Program-made: the position numbers and the translations under genes
Shown here: positions 52,387 to 59,467 of the stretch, one piece after another
Layout of the letters: each line of letters starts with the position of its first letter
Numbering within the stretch: position 1 is the first letter of the stretch
Assembly: GCA_963718355.1 (NCBI GenBank)
Contig: CAVQZA010000013.1
Span: 62,001 to 126,000 of the forward strand
Direction: 5' to 3'
Source: CAVQZA01 sp963718355
GTDB lineage: Bacteria > Actinomycetota > Thermoleophilia > Gaiellales > Gaiellaceae
Length of the DNA: 64,000 bases
The notes under the pieces: generated by a model
Database searches by the model: none
What the model was told of the DNA's origin: nothing
Seen by the model: the letters and a program-made list of their open reading frames with translations, nothing else

Positions 52387-52884
52387 ATGAAGCCGCCCAA
52401 AGATAGGCCGCCCGGGTCCGACGTGTCCGCCCGCCCCGGCTTCAGCCTGCTCGGCGGGCTGGTCGGCTTCGAGCTCGTCCTCTACGCGGCCGTCGGGCTC
52501 CTGCTCGCGGTCGCGGCGGCGTTCGTCCTCGTCGGGACGATCCGCGAGATTGCCCGCGCGATCTCGCACAGCCTCGGCGGCGTCGACACGGGCGTGATCG
52601 TCCTCGACCGCGTCCTGCTGACCCTGATCATCGCGGAGCTCGTCTACACGCTCCGCTTCGTCCTGCGCACCCACGAGATCGCCGTCGAGCCGTTTCTCTT
52701 CGTCGGGCTGATCGCCGTCGTGCGGCGGATCCTGATCGTGACGGCCCAGTTCGAGCGCCCGGCAGCCGGCGCCGCCGTGAGGAACCTGGAGCTGGAGCTC
52801 GGGCTCCTCGGCTTCCTCGCTCTGGCCCTGGCCGCGTCGCTGTTCCTGATCCGACGCGGCCGGCCTCTAAACAGCACCATCTGA
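52387..52884 (+). CDS. PsiE-like membrane protein
   Basis: This is a 165-residue protein with four transmembrane helices. The central segment (LLTLIIAELVYTLRFVLRTH, then EPFLFVGLIAVVRRILIVTA) agrees with PsiE, the phosphate-starvation-inducible protein family. Its biochemical role is not known. It is the first gene of its own transcript. No PHO box is visible at its promoter, so phosphate control is not supported by the sequence here. Confidence 0.78.
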   Translation: MKPPKDRPPGSDVSARPGFSLLGGLVGFELVLYAAVGLLLAVAAAFVLVGTIREIARAISHSLGGVDTGVIVLDRVLLTLIIAELVYTLRFVLRTHEIAVEPFLFVGLIAVVRRILIVTAQFERPAAGAAVRNLELELGLLGFLALALAASLFLIRRGRPLNSTI

Positions 52885-52907
52885 GGCAATTTTACAAAGG
52901 GCTGACC

Positions 52908-52966
52908 GGGGTCTTACGACCCTCGTGGGCGTGGGGGGTATGTCTGTCTGTACCCCTAAGGAGGTA
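52908..52966 (+). promoter_or_regulatory. Paired hairpins over the ribosome site, possible RNA switch
   Basis: Hairpin 1 is GGGTC-TTAC-GACCC (52909-52922). Hairpin 2 pairs GGGGTA (52935-52940) with TACCCC (52951-52956). The first four bases of that right arm, TACC, can instead pair with GGTA (52963-52966), which overlaps the AAGGAGGT ribosome site at 52958-52965. The two pairings exclude each other. The effect on translation is an inference. Confidence 0.35.
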
Positions 52967-52971
52967 CACAC

Positions 52972-54090
52972 ATGACAGCCAAGATCTCATCCCGCCGCAG
53001 GTGGCCGACCGCAGTGCTGATCGCAGCGCTGGCCCTCGTGATCGGCGCCGTTTACGGCTTGCCGGGGCTCGGTAAGGCCGCCACCCAGGCGATTCCGGCC
53101 AACACGACTGTTCCCGTGATCACGGGCAGCGCGCAGGCCGGCTCGCTCCTCACGTCCGACAACGGGACGTGGAGCAACTCGCCGACGGGCTTCACCTATG
53201 CGTGGAGCCGCTGCGACTCGTCCGGCAACCTCTGTAGCCCGATTGCCGGCGCGATCGCGCAGACCTACCAGCTGCAGTCCGCCGACGTCACCCACACGAT
53301 CCGCATTACGGTGACCGCCACGAACGCCGACGGATCGGCTTCCGCCGCCTCGGCGCAGACCGCTGTCGTCCTCGCCGCAGGGACCGGCCCCACCAACACG
53401 GTGCTCCCGGCCATCACGGGAACCGCCACGGTCGGCTCGACCCTGACGTCGACCACCGGCACCTGGTCCGGCACGCCGACCGGCTTCGCCTACCAGTGGA
53501 ACCGGTGTGACGCGACCGGCGCCGCCTGCTCGGCGATCACCGGTGCGACCCTGCAGACTTACGTGGTCGGATCGATCGACGCCGGCACCACGCTCCGCGT
53601 GATCGTGACGGCGACGAACGCCGGCGGCTCGACCCCGGCGACCTCGGCACAGACGGCGCTCGTCCCGGCCGTCCCCGTTCCGCCGGCGACCGGCTGCCCG
53701 AGTGGCACCGGCACGATCCAGATCGCCGATCTCTCGCTGCCGGGCCAGCTCCTGATCGCGAGCCAGACCATCACCCCGGGCGTCGTCACGCCGTCGGCGA
53801 AGACGATCCAGGTGCACTTCCGCATCACCGCTTGCGGCGGCCGCCCCGTTCAGGGCGCGCTCGTCTATGCAACCGCGGTGCCGTTCAACCAGTACTCCGT
53901 GCCCGATGAGCAGCCGACCGGCGCCGACGGCACCGTGACGCTGACGATGAACCAGCTCGTCGGCTTCCCGGCCGCACGCCACCAGCAGCTGCTGGTCGTG
54001 TTCGGCCGCGCCCGCAAGCCGGGCGAGGTGATCACCGGCGGCGTCTCGTCGCGCCGTCTCGTCTCGTTCCGCGTCTCGCTGCACGGCTAG
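52972..54090 (+). CDS. Exported protein with two Ig-like repeats
   Basis: This is a 372-residue secreted protein. A basic n-region and hydrophobic signal (AVLIAALALVIGAVYGLPGL) are followed by two repeats of about 85-90 residues that share GTWSxxPTGFxYxWxRCDxxGxxCS, each with a cysteine pair. Then comes a different C-terminal beta domain of about 150 residues (GALVYATAVPFNQYSVPDEQ). Such Ig-like repeats are common in actinobacterial surface proteins. The ATG at 52972 has an ideal AAGGAGGT ribosome site. Two RNA hairpins precede it and a strong terminator follows. Confidence 0.82.
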   Translation: MTAKISSRRRWPTAVLIAALALVIGAVYGLPGLGKAATQAIPANTTVPVITGSAQAGSLLTSDNGTWSNSPTGFTYAWSRCDSSGNLCSPIAGAIAQTYQLQSADVTHTIRITVTATNADGSASAASAQTAVVLAAGTGPTNTVLPAITGTATVGSTLTSTTGTWSGTPTGFAYQWNRCDATGAACSAITGATLQTYVVGSIDAGTTLRVIVTATNAGGSTPATSAQTALVPAVPVPPATGCPSGTGTIQIADLSLPGQLLIASQTITPGVVTPSAKTIQVHFRITACGGRPVQGALVYATAVPFNQYSVPDEQPTGADGTVTLTMNQLVGFPAARHQQLLVVFGRARKPGEVITGGVSSRRLVSFRVSLHG

Positions 54091-54102
54091 GCGCTGACGC
54101 TT

Positions 54103-54150
54103 CCTACCCGGCGGGCTCGCGACACTGAGCCCGCCGGGTAGGGTCTTTCT
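54103..54150 (+). terminator. Strong intrinsic terminator
   Basis: A perfect 16-base-pair stem (54103-54118 with 54127-54142) and an 8-base loop are followed by GTCTTTCT. It closes the Ig-like gene. Its right arm ends in TAGGGT (54139-54144), eight bases before the next ATG, so the next gene's -10 box may be embedded in the terminator. Confidence 0.85.
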
Positions 54151-54152
54151 CG

Positions 54153-55190
54153 ATGCCGCCGGAGCCCCTCGAGTTCGGTCTCGACACGTTCGGCGACATC
54201 ACCGTCGGCGCCGACGGCCAGCAGCTTCCGGGCGCCGAGGTGATACGGAACGTCGTCGAGCAGGCGGTGCTGGCCGACAGGGTCGGAGTCGACGCATTCG
54301 GGCTCGGCGAGCACCATCGTGAGGATTTCGCGGTGACGGCCCCCGAGGTGGTGCTCGCGGCGATCGCCTCGCGAACCGAGCGGATCAAGCTCGGCACCGC
54401 GGTCACCGTGCTGAGCTCCGACGACCCGATCCGCGTCTACGAGCGCTTCGCGACCCTCGACGCGGTCTCGAACGGCCGTGCCGAGATCACGCTCGGGCGC
54501 GGCTCGTTCACCGAGTCGTTTCCGCTCTTCGGCTATGACCTCGCCGACTACGAGCGGCTGTTCGAGGAGAAGCTCGACCTGTTCGACGCAGTTCGCAGGG
54601 AAGAGCCGTTCTCGTGGGAGGGCACGATCCGGGCGCCGCTCGATGGCGCCGATGTCTATCCGAAGACCGAATCGGGCTCGTTGACCACCTGGATCGGCGT
54701 CGGCGGCTCACCCGAGTCAGTGATCCGCGCCGCCCGGTACGGATTCGGGCTGGCGCTCGCGATCATCGGCGGCGCCGCGGAGCGCTTCGTCCCGTACGCC
54801 GACCTCTACCGGCGGGCGCTCGCGGAGCTCGGCGTTCCCGAGCTGCCGATCGCGGTCCACTCGCCCGGCTTCGTCGCCGACACCGACGAGGAAGCGCAGG
54901 AGCTTCTGTTCCCGCACTTCAAGGCGCAGCGAGACCGGATCGGCCGCGAGCGTGGCTGGCCGCCGACGACGCGTGAGCAGTACGACGAGGAGGTCGCAAC
55001 GGGCGCCGTCTTCGCCGGCTCGCCGGAAACCGTCGCGGCAAAGATCGCCCGCACCGTCCGAGCGCTGGGCCTGAGCCGGTTCGACCTGAAGTACGCCAAC
55101 GGCACGATGCCCCATGAGCAGCTGATGCGTGCCGTAGAGCTCTACGGCACCGAGGTCATCCCGCGCACGCGCGAGCTGCTCGCTTCGTAA
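54153..55190 (+). CDS. Luciferase-like (LLM-class) flavin oxidoreductase
   Basis: This is a 345-residue TIM-barrel protein of the bacterial luciferase superfamily. It begins LEFGLDTFGDIT and has DAFGLGEHHREDFAVTAPEV, the IKLGTAVTVLSSDDPIRVYE strand-loop and GRAEITLGRGSF, all typical of FMN- or F420-using members. The substrate is unknown. The F420 versus FMN question cannot be settled by eye. It lies directly behind a terminator, so it has its own promoter, probably the TAGGGT at 54139. Confidence 0.88.
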   Translation: MPPEPLEFGLDTFGDITVGADGQQLPGAEVIRNVVEQAVLADRVGVDAFGLGEHHREDFAVTAPEVVLAAIASRTERIKLGTAVTVLSSDDPIRVYERFATLDAVSNGRAEITLGRGSFTESFPLFGYDLADYERLFEEKLDLFDAVRREEPFSWEGTIRAPLDGADVYPKTESGSLTTWIGVGGSPESVIRAARYGFGLALAIIGGAAERFVPYADLYRRALAELGVPELPIAVHSPGFVADTDEEAQELLFPHFKAQRDRIGRERGWPPTTREQYDEEVATGAVFAGSPETVAAKIARTVRALGLSRFDLKYANGTMPHEQLMRAVELYGTEVIPRTRELLAS

Positions 55191-55192
55191 GG

Positions 55193-55263
55193 CTGCGGGG
55201 CAAGGACTCGAACCTTGACTACCGGATTCAGAGTCCGGCGTCCTACCATTAGACGACCCCGCA
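55193..55263 (-). tRNA. tRNA-Gln (anticodon CTG)
   Basis: The reverse strand gives acceptor TGCGGGG/CCCCGCA with discriminator G, a D arm around TAATGGTAG, anticodon stem CCGGA/TCCGG with loop CTCTGAA (anticodon CTG), and T arm CAAGG-TTCGAGT-CCTTG. The U1-A72 pair is typical of tRNA-Gln. CCA is not encoded. Confidence 0.95.
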
Positions 55264-55284
55264 AGGTCGCCGCAATTCTAGCGA

Positions 55285-56148
55285 TCAGATCTCGAGGCGG
55301 TAGGTCGGAACGAGGCTCTTCTCGGCTTCCGTGTCGATGTGCGCGATCACCTCGACGTACGGCTCGAGGCCGGACCCGCGGAGCTTCGCCTTCAGCAGTC
55401 CGTCGACCTGATACAGCCCCGACGAGTTGTTCATCACGACCTCGATCATGATCGGCCGCTCGGCGCCGTCCTTGATCAGCACGTCCTCGATCGCCGCCGC
55501 CGAGAGCGAATGGATCGAGACCGAGCCGCGCTCGAACGGGATCCGCGAGCGGCCCTTCGCCATGTCGAGCGCGTCGGCGACGCGCAGGATCCCCGCCTCG
55601 ACCGTGAGCGGCTTGCCGTCGGCCCGATGACTGATGATCGACTGCAAGACCTCCGACGAGATCACCGCCGCCTCGGTCTTCCCGTAGATCCCGTCGAGCA
55701 GCTCGGGGAGCTTCCCCTCGGCCCGAAGGAGGCTGAATTCCTCGTGGTTGTCGCGGTGGACGGACATGCCCACGTCGTGCAGGAGCGCCGAGAGGACGAC
55801 GACGATCTCGGAGTCGTCCGTGGTCATGGCGTAGTCGGTCACCATCGCGGGCGCGACGCCGTGCTTGGTGAGCTGGCGGAGGAGCTTCAGCGCGATGTTG
55901 GTCACGATCTGGATGTGCACCCACGAGTGGTCGTTGATGTGGAGGCGCAGCACCGCGTTCACGTTCGCGACGTGCCACCACGCCTTGAGCTCCTCGTCGG
56001 CGTTGACCTTGTCGATCAGCGCGCCGAGCTTGCGGTTGCCGCGGACGGGCACGCGTATTCGCATCCCCGCGACAGCCTGCGTCGGCGTCAGGCGCGTCTC
56101 GCGCTCGGCCTCGGCTGCGGTCGGCAGCTCGAGCGGCTCGTCGGCCAT
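55285..56148 (-). CDS. HD-domain phosphohydrolase
   Basis: This is a 287-residue protein. After an acidic N-terminal tail and RLTPTQAVAGMRIRVPVRGN, an HD domain follows with the metal residues in NDHSWVHIQIVTN and the central SALLHDVGMSVHRDN. It then has RVADALDMAKGRSRIPFERG, a late metal-site helix. A C-terminal beta domain of about 90 residues ends the protein. HD proteins of this type hydrolyse nucleotides or phosphate esters; the substrate is unknown. The ATG at 56148 overlaps the stop of the upstream membrane protein gene (TGATG). Confidence 0.82.
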   Translation of the reverse strand: MADEPLELPTAAEAERETRLTPTQAVAGMRIRVPVRGNRKLGALIDKVNADEELKAWWHVANVNAVLRLHINDHSWVHIQIVTNIALKLLRQLTKHGVAPAMVTDYAMTTDDSEIVVVLSALLHDVGMSVHRDNHEEFSLLRAEGKLPELLDGIYGKTEAAVISSEVLQSIISHRADGKPLTVEAGILRVADALDMAKGRSRIPFERGSVSIHSLSAAAIEDVLIKDGAERPIMIEVVMNNSSGLYQVDGLLKAKLRGSGLEPYVEVIAHIDTEAEKSLVPTYRLEI

Positions 56149-56822
56149 CAGGCCTCTGCGCGCTTGTAGTACATGAGGGTCCAGGCCGCGGCCACGAACG
56201 GCACCGTGACGCTGTGGGAGATCACGCCGCCGATCCAGACGCCGAGGAAGCGGTTGAAGATCGTCGCGAAGATCGCCTCGACGAGCCTGCCGCCGATCCC
56301 GGCGAGCAATCCGGAGACCACGACCACGCCGAGCACCGACCAGCTCGCGCCCTTGACGAGCTGGTTCGAGCGGCCGAACGAATCGCCCGCGCCCTTCTCC
56401 TCGAGCATGATCGTCGGCACGATCAGGCACCAGCGCGTCAGCAGGAAGAGCCCGGGAATGATGAAGAGGATGAAGCCGAGCCCGATCCCGAGCCCCGCGA
56501 CGATGCCGGCGGCGATCAGGGCGGGCAGGCGCGGGCCGACGCGCGAGTAGAGACCGCCGATCGTCGAGTCGATCTTTCCGTCACGCGCGTCCTGCACCGC
56601 CAGCACGAGGGCGCCCTGGACGAGGAACGTGCCGATCAGGATGACCACGAACGTCAGCGCGCTGCAGACGACCCAGAGCGCGACGTTGTGGCGGCCGATC
56701 GAGTAGAGGAGCGCGGCGACCAGGTCGACCACGACGTAGACCGCGGCCGCCGTCCCCACGAGCCGCCAGAAGAAGCGCGTGTAGAGGCTCCAGGCCTCGC
56801 CCAATACCGCGCCGACGCTCAT
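56148..56822 (-). CDS. Multi-helix membrane protein (GPDPase-membrane-domain/YciC-like)
   Basis: This is a 224-residue protein with about six helices. The plan is SVGAVLGEAWSLYTRFFWRL, long hydrophobic helices, and a conserved-looking loop (CLIVPTIMLEEKGAGDSFGR, followed by SNQLVKG). It resembles the membrane domain found in glycerophosphodiester phosphodiesterases and in YciC-like proteins. No catalytic residues are seen. TAGGCT on the minus strand ends six bases before the ATG. It is co-transcribed with the HD gene. Confidence 0.7.
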   Translation of the reverse strand: MSVGAVLGEAWSLYTRFFWRLVGTAAAVYVVVDLVAALLYSIGRHNVALWVVCSALTFVVILIGTFLVQGALVLAVQDARDGKIDSTIGGLYSRVGPRLPALIAAGIVAGLGIGLGFILFIIPGLFLLTRWCLIVPTIMLEEKGAGDSFGRSNQLVKGASWSVLGVVVVSGLLAGIGGRLVEAIFATIFNRFLGVWIGGVISHSVTVPFVAAAWTLMYYKRAEA

Positions 56823-56828
56823 CGTCCG

Positions 56829-56834
56829 AGCCTA
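56829..56834 (-). promoter_or_regulatory. -10 box for leaderless membrane protein gene
   Basis: Minus-strand TAGGCT ends six bases before the ATG at 56822. It is identical to the murE box. Confidence 0.5.
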
Positions 56835-56853
56835 TACCGTCCTGCCGCCGGGC

Positions 56854-56859
56854 CACAAT
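56854..56859 (+). promoter_or_regulatory. Weak -10 box for the stand-alone DUF4389-like gene
   Basis: CACAAT ends six bases before the GTG at 56866. It keeps the A at position 2 and T at position 6 but is weaker than the other boxes. Confidence 0.35.
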
Positions 56860-56865
56860 CTGCCT

Positions 56866-58086
56866 GTGGTCAAGCACCCGATCGAGGTCACGGTCACCGA
56901 CGACCTCGAGCGGAGCCGCGCGACCGTGTTCTTTCGGCTGATCCTCGGGATCCCCCTGTTCATCTGGCTCGGGCTCTGGGGGATCGCGGCGTTCATGGGG
57001 ATCGTCGCGAACTGGTTCCTCACGCTCTTCGGCGGGCGCTCGCCGGAGCCGCTGTACGGCTTCCTCTGCGCGTACGTCCGCTTCACGACGCACGTGTACG
57101 CCTACATGCTGCTCGCGGCGGACCCGTACCCGGGCTTCTCCGGCGCGCCCGGCTATCCGGTGGACGTCGAGTTCGGGCCTTCGGAGCTGCAGAATCGCTG
57201 GAAGACGTTCTTCCGCGCGGTCCTGGCCGTCCCCGCCCTCTGGCTCGCCGCCGTGCTCATCGACGGCGGCCCGAACGCGTTCACCTTCCGTAACGGAGGC
57301 GTTGCCCTGGTGGTGGCCGGCTTCGCGTGGTTCGCGATCCTCGTCCGTGGCCGGATGCCGCAGGGGTTCCGCGATCTGATCGCCTACTGCCTCCGCTATG
57401 CAGCGCAGACCTACGCGTACTGCTTCCTGCTCACCGACCGCTATCCGGACGCCGATCCCGCGTTTCCGGCGGCCTTCGAGGCTCCGGCGCCGAGCCCGGT
57501 GTGGCTGAGCAACGAGGATGACCCGCGCCGCTCGCGGCTGACCGTCTTCTTCCGGCTCCTGCTCGCGCTGCCGCACATCGTCTGGCTCGAGCTCTGGGCA
57601 ATCGCGGCAGTCTTCGCCCTGATCGCGATGTGGGTGATCACGGTCGTGCGCGGCCGTCCCGCCGTCGGGCTGCATCGATTCCTCTCGGCGTTCGTCCGCT
57701 ACGGAATCCACGTCTATGCGTTCGTGTCGCTGGTCGGCGGGCCGTTTCCCGGCTTCAACGGGCGCCAGGGGAGCTACCCGGTCGACGTCACGCTGCCGTC
57801 GCCCGGTCGGCAAGGACGCTGGGGCGTCTTCTTCCGCCTCGTGCTGGCGGTGCCCGCGCTGATCGTCGAGGGTGCGCTCTTCTGGGCGCTGTTTCTCTCG
57901 GCCTTCTTCTGCTGGTGGGCGTCCCTCATCACCGGGCGCGAGCCGGTGGGGCTGCAGCGACTCGGCGCCTTCGCGCTCCGCTACGTCGCGCAGACCGCCG
58001 CGTACACGTACCTGCTCACGGATCGGTATCCGTTCAGCGGGCCCGGGACGCTCGTCGTCGCCGAGCAACTCTCGTTCGCGGAATGA
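56866..58086 (+). CDS. Stand-alone DUF4389-like membrane protein
   Basis: This is a 406-residue integral membrane protein made of two similar blocks. The first starts VTVTDDLERSRATVFFRLIL and the second NEDDPRRSRLTVFFRLLLAL; each is followed by a second helix pair and a conserved LTDRYP or LAADPYPGF type segment. It is co-linear with the N-terminal 430 residues of the ABC fusion at 25272-27287 and clearly paralogous to it. It shares TGATG-type overlap with the M48 peptidase gene, so the two act together here, while the other copy is fused to an ATPase. Function is unknown. Confidence 0.82.
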   Translation: MVKHPIEVTVTDDLERSRATVFFRLILGIPLFIWLGLWGIAAFMGIVANWFLTLFGGRSPEPLYGFLCAYVRFTTHVYAYMLLAADPYPGFSGAPGYPVDVEFGPSELQNRWKTFFRAVLAVPALWLAAVLIDGGPNAFTFRNGGVALVVAGFAWFAILVRGRMPQGFRDLIAYCLRYAAQTYAYCFLLTDRYPDADPAFPAAFEAPAPSPVWLSNEDDPRRSRLTVFFRLLLALPHIVWLELWAIAAVFALIAMWVITVVRGRPAVGLHRFLSAFVRYGIHVYAFVSLVGGPFPGFNGRQGSYPVDVTLPSPGRQGRWGVFFRLVLAVPALIVEGALFWALFLSAFFCWWASLITGREPVGLQRLGAFALRYVAQTAAYTYLLTDRYPFSGPGTLVVAEQLSFAE

Positions 58087-59303
58087 GCGTGCGCCGTGCG
58101 GCGAGTCTGGCGGCCCTCGTGGTGGTGGCGTCCGTGTGGGCCGTGGCGGCGCTGCTGCTGTGGCGGGCGAGTCGCGTGCCGCCGTCGCTCCGGCTCCCGA
58201 AGGTGCACGTCGACACGCTGTTCACTCCGCATCAGCTCCATCGCGCGCGCACGTTCGAGCGGTTTGGCCGGATCGACTGGCTGTTGTCGGAGCTCGCGCT
58301 GCTCGGCGTCTTCGCGATCTACGCGCGGCGGGGCGCCCGGTTCGCGCGCGAGTCGGCGGCGGGGCGGATCGGGACGGGCCTGCTGCTCGGGATGCTGGGG
58401 CTCGGGATCGTCTGGCTCGTGCAGCTCCCGTTCGGGCTCGCCGATGTGTGGTGGGCGCGGCGGTACGGGATCAGCCATGTGGGATACGTCGAGTGGGCGG
58501 TCGGCGGCTGGGCCGCGCTCGGCGGGTCGTTCCTGTCGATCTGCGCCGCCCTTGTGATCGTGATGGGGCTCGCGCGCTGGCTCGGCGAGCGGTGGTGGCT
58601 CGTCGGCGGGCCGGTGTTCGTGGTGATCGCCGCGTTCTTCACGTTCGTCCAGCCGTACCTCCTCACGGACACGCTGCCGCTGCGCGACCCGGCGCTCGTC
58701 GCCGCCGCGCACCGGTTCGCCCGTGACCAGGGCCTCTCGCACGTGCGGGTCGTGGTCGAGGATGTGCACCGGGAGACGAGTGCGCCGAACGCCGAGTCGG
58801 TCGGGATCGGACCGACGCGGCGCGTGATCCTCTGGGACACGCTGCTCGACGGGCGCTTCTCGACGCGCGAGACCGAGGTCGTAATCGCGCACGAGCTCGG
58901 CCACGCATCGCGGAACCATTTGCTGAAGGGGATCGCCTGGTTCGCGCTGTTCGCGATCCCGGGCGCGTGGATCATCGCGCGGACGACGCGGCGGCGAGGG
59001 GGGATGGCCGAGCCGGCCGCGGTGCCGCTAGCGCTGTTCGTGCTCGTCGCGCTCCAGCTTCTGGCCTCGCCGCTGCAGATGGCGATCTCACGGCACTTCG
59101 AGGCGGAAGCCGACTGGATGGCGCTGCGCACGACGCGCGATCCCGCCGCCGCGAAGACGCTGTTCCGCAAGTTCACGACGGTCGCGCTGGAGCAACCAGA
59201 CCCGCCAGGCTGGGCCTACCTGATGCTGGCCGACCACCCGACGATCGAGCAGCGAATCGGCATGGCCGAAGCGTGGCAAAAGCGCCAGGACATGTCTCCG
59301 TAG
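58083..59303 (+). CDS. M48-family (Ste24-like) membrane metallopeptidase
   Basis: This is a 406-residue integral membrane zinc peptidase. About four helices precede the catalytic domain, the zinc motif is HELGHASRNH in EVVIAHELGHAS, and the third ligand is in ISRHFEAEADWMAL. The C-terminal DHPTIEQRIGMAE is typical of Ste24 or HtpX-like proteases, which degrade or mature membrane proteins. The ATG at 58083 overlaps the stop of the DUF4389-like gene, which sets the start and links the two functionally. Confidence 0.9.
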   Translation: MSVRRAASLAALVVVASVWAVAALLLWRASRVPPSLRLPKVHVDTLFTPHQLHRARTFERFGRIDWLLSELALLGVFAIYARRGARFARESAAGRIGTGLLLGMLGLGIVWLVQLPFGLADVWWARRYGISHVGYVEWAVGGWAALGGSFLSICAALVIVMGLARWLGERWWLVGGPVFVVIAAFFTFVQPYLLTDTLPLRDPALVAAAHRFARDQGLSHVRVVVEDVHRETSAPNAESVGIGPTRRVILWDTLLDGRFSTRETEVVIAHELGHASRNHLLKGIAWFALFAIPGAWIIARTTRRRGGMAEPAAVPLALFVLVALQLLASPLQMAISRHFEAEADWMALRTTRDPAAAKTLFRKFTTVALEQPDPPGWAYLMLADHPTIEQRIGMAEAWQKRQDMSP

Positions 59304-59312
59304 TACTGAAAA

Positions 59313-59324
59313 GGGGTCAGGCAC
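59313..59324 (+). repeat. Core of the dispersed repeat, copy in the 164-base spacer
   Basis: GGGGTCAGGCAC lies ten bases after the M48 stop. It is a direct copy of the core of the 25-base repeat 129 bases further on. Confidence 0.6.
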
Positions 59325-59440
59325 TCAGCCGTGTCCTGACTCGACGTGTCCGTGCCTCGAACCGTTTCGCCGTCGGGGATTGCGGGTCACTCGAGGTACC
59401 GTCCAAAAGAGGCGTGCCTGTCCGTTTCCGACGCCCGGTT

Positions 59441-59465
59441 CGGGGTCAGGCACTGGGACCTGTCT
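59441..59465 (+). repeat. 25-base dispersed repeat, copy 2
   Basis: This is the exact reverse complement of 30705-30729. Together with 59313-59324 it brackets a 116-base stretch with no gene between the M48 peptidase and the ABC exporter. Confidence 0.8.
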
Positions 59466-59467
59466 GT

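Noticed and set aside
52312..52674. Extension of the lipoprotein by 121 residues upstream
   Set aside because: The extension is charged shadow of the PsiE-like gene. The signal peptide and lipobox begin at the ATG at 52311.
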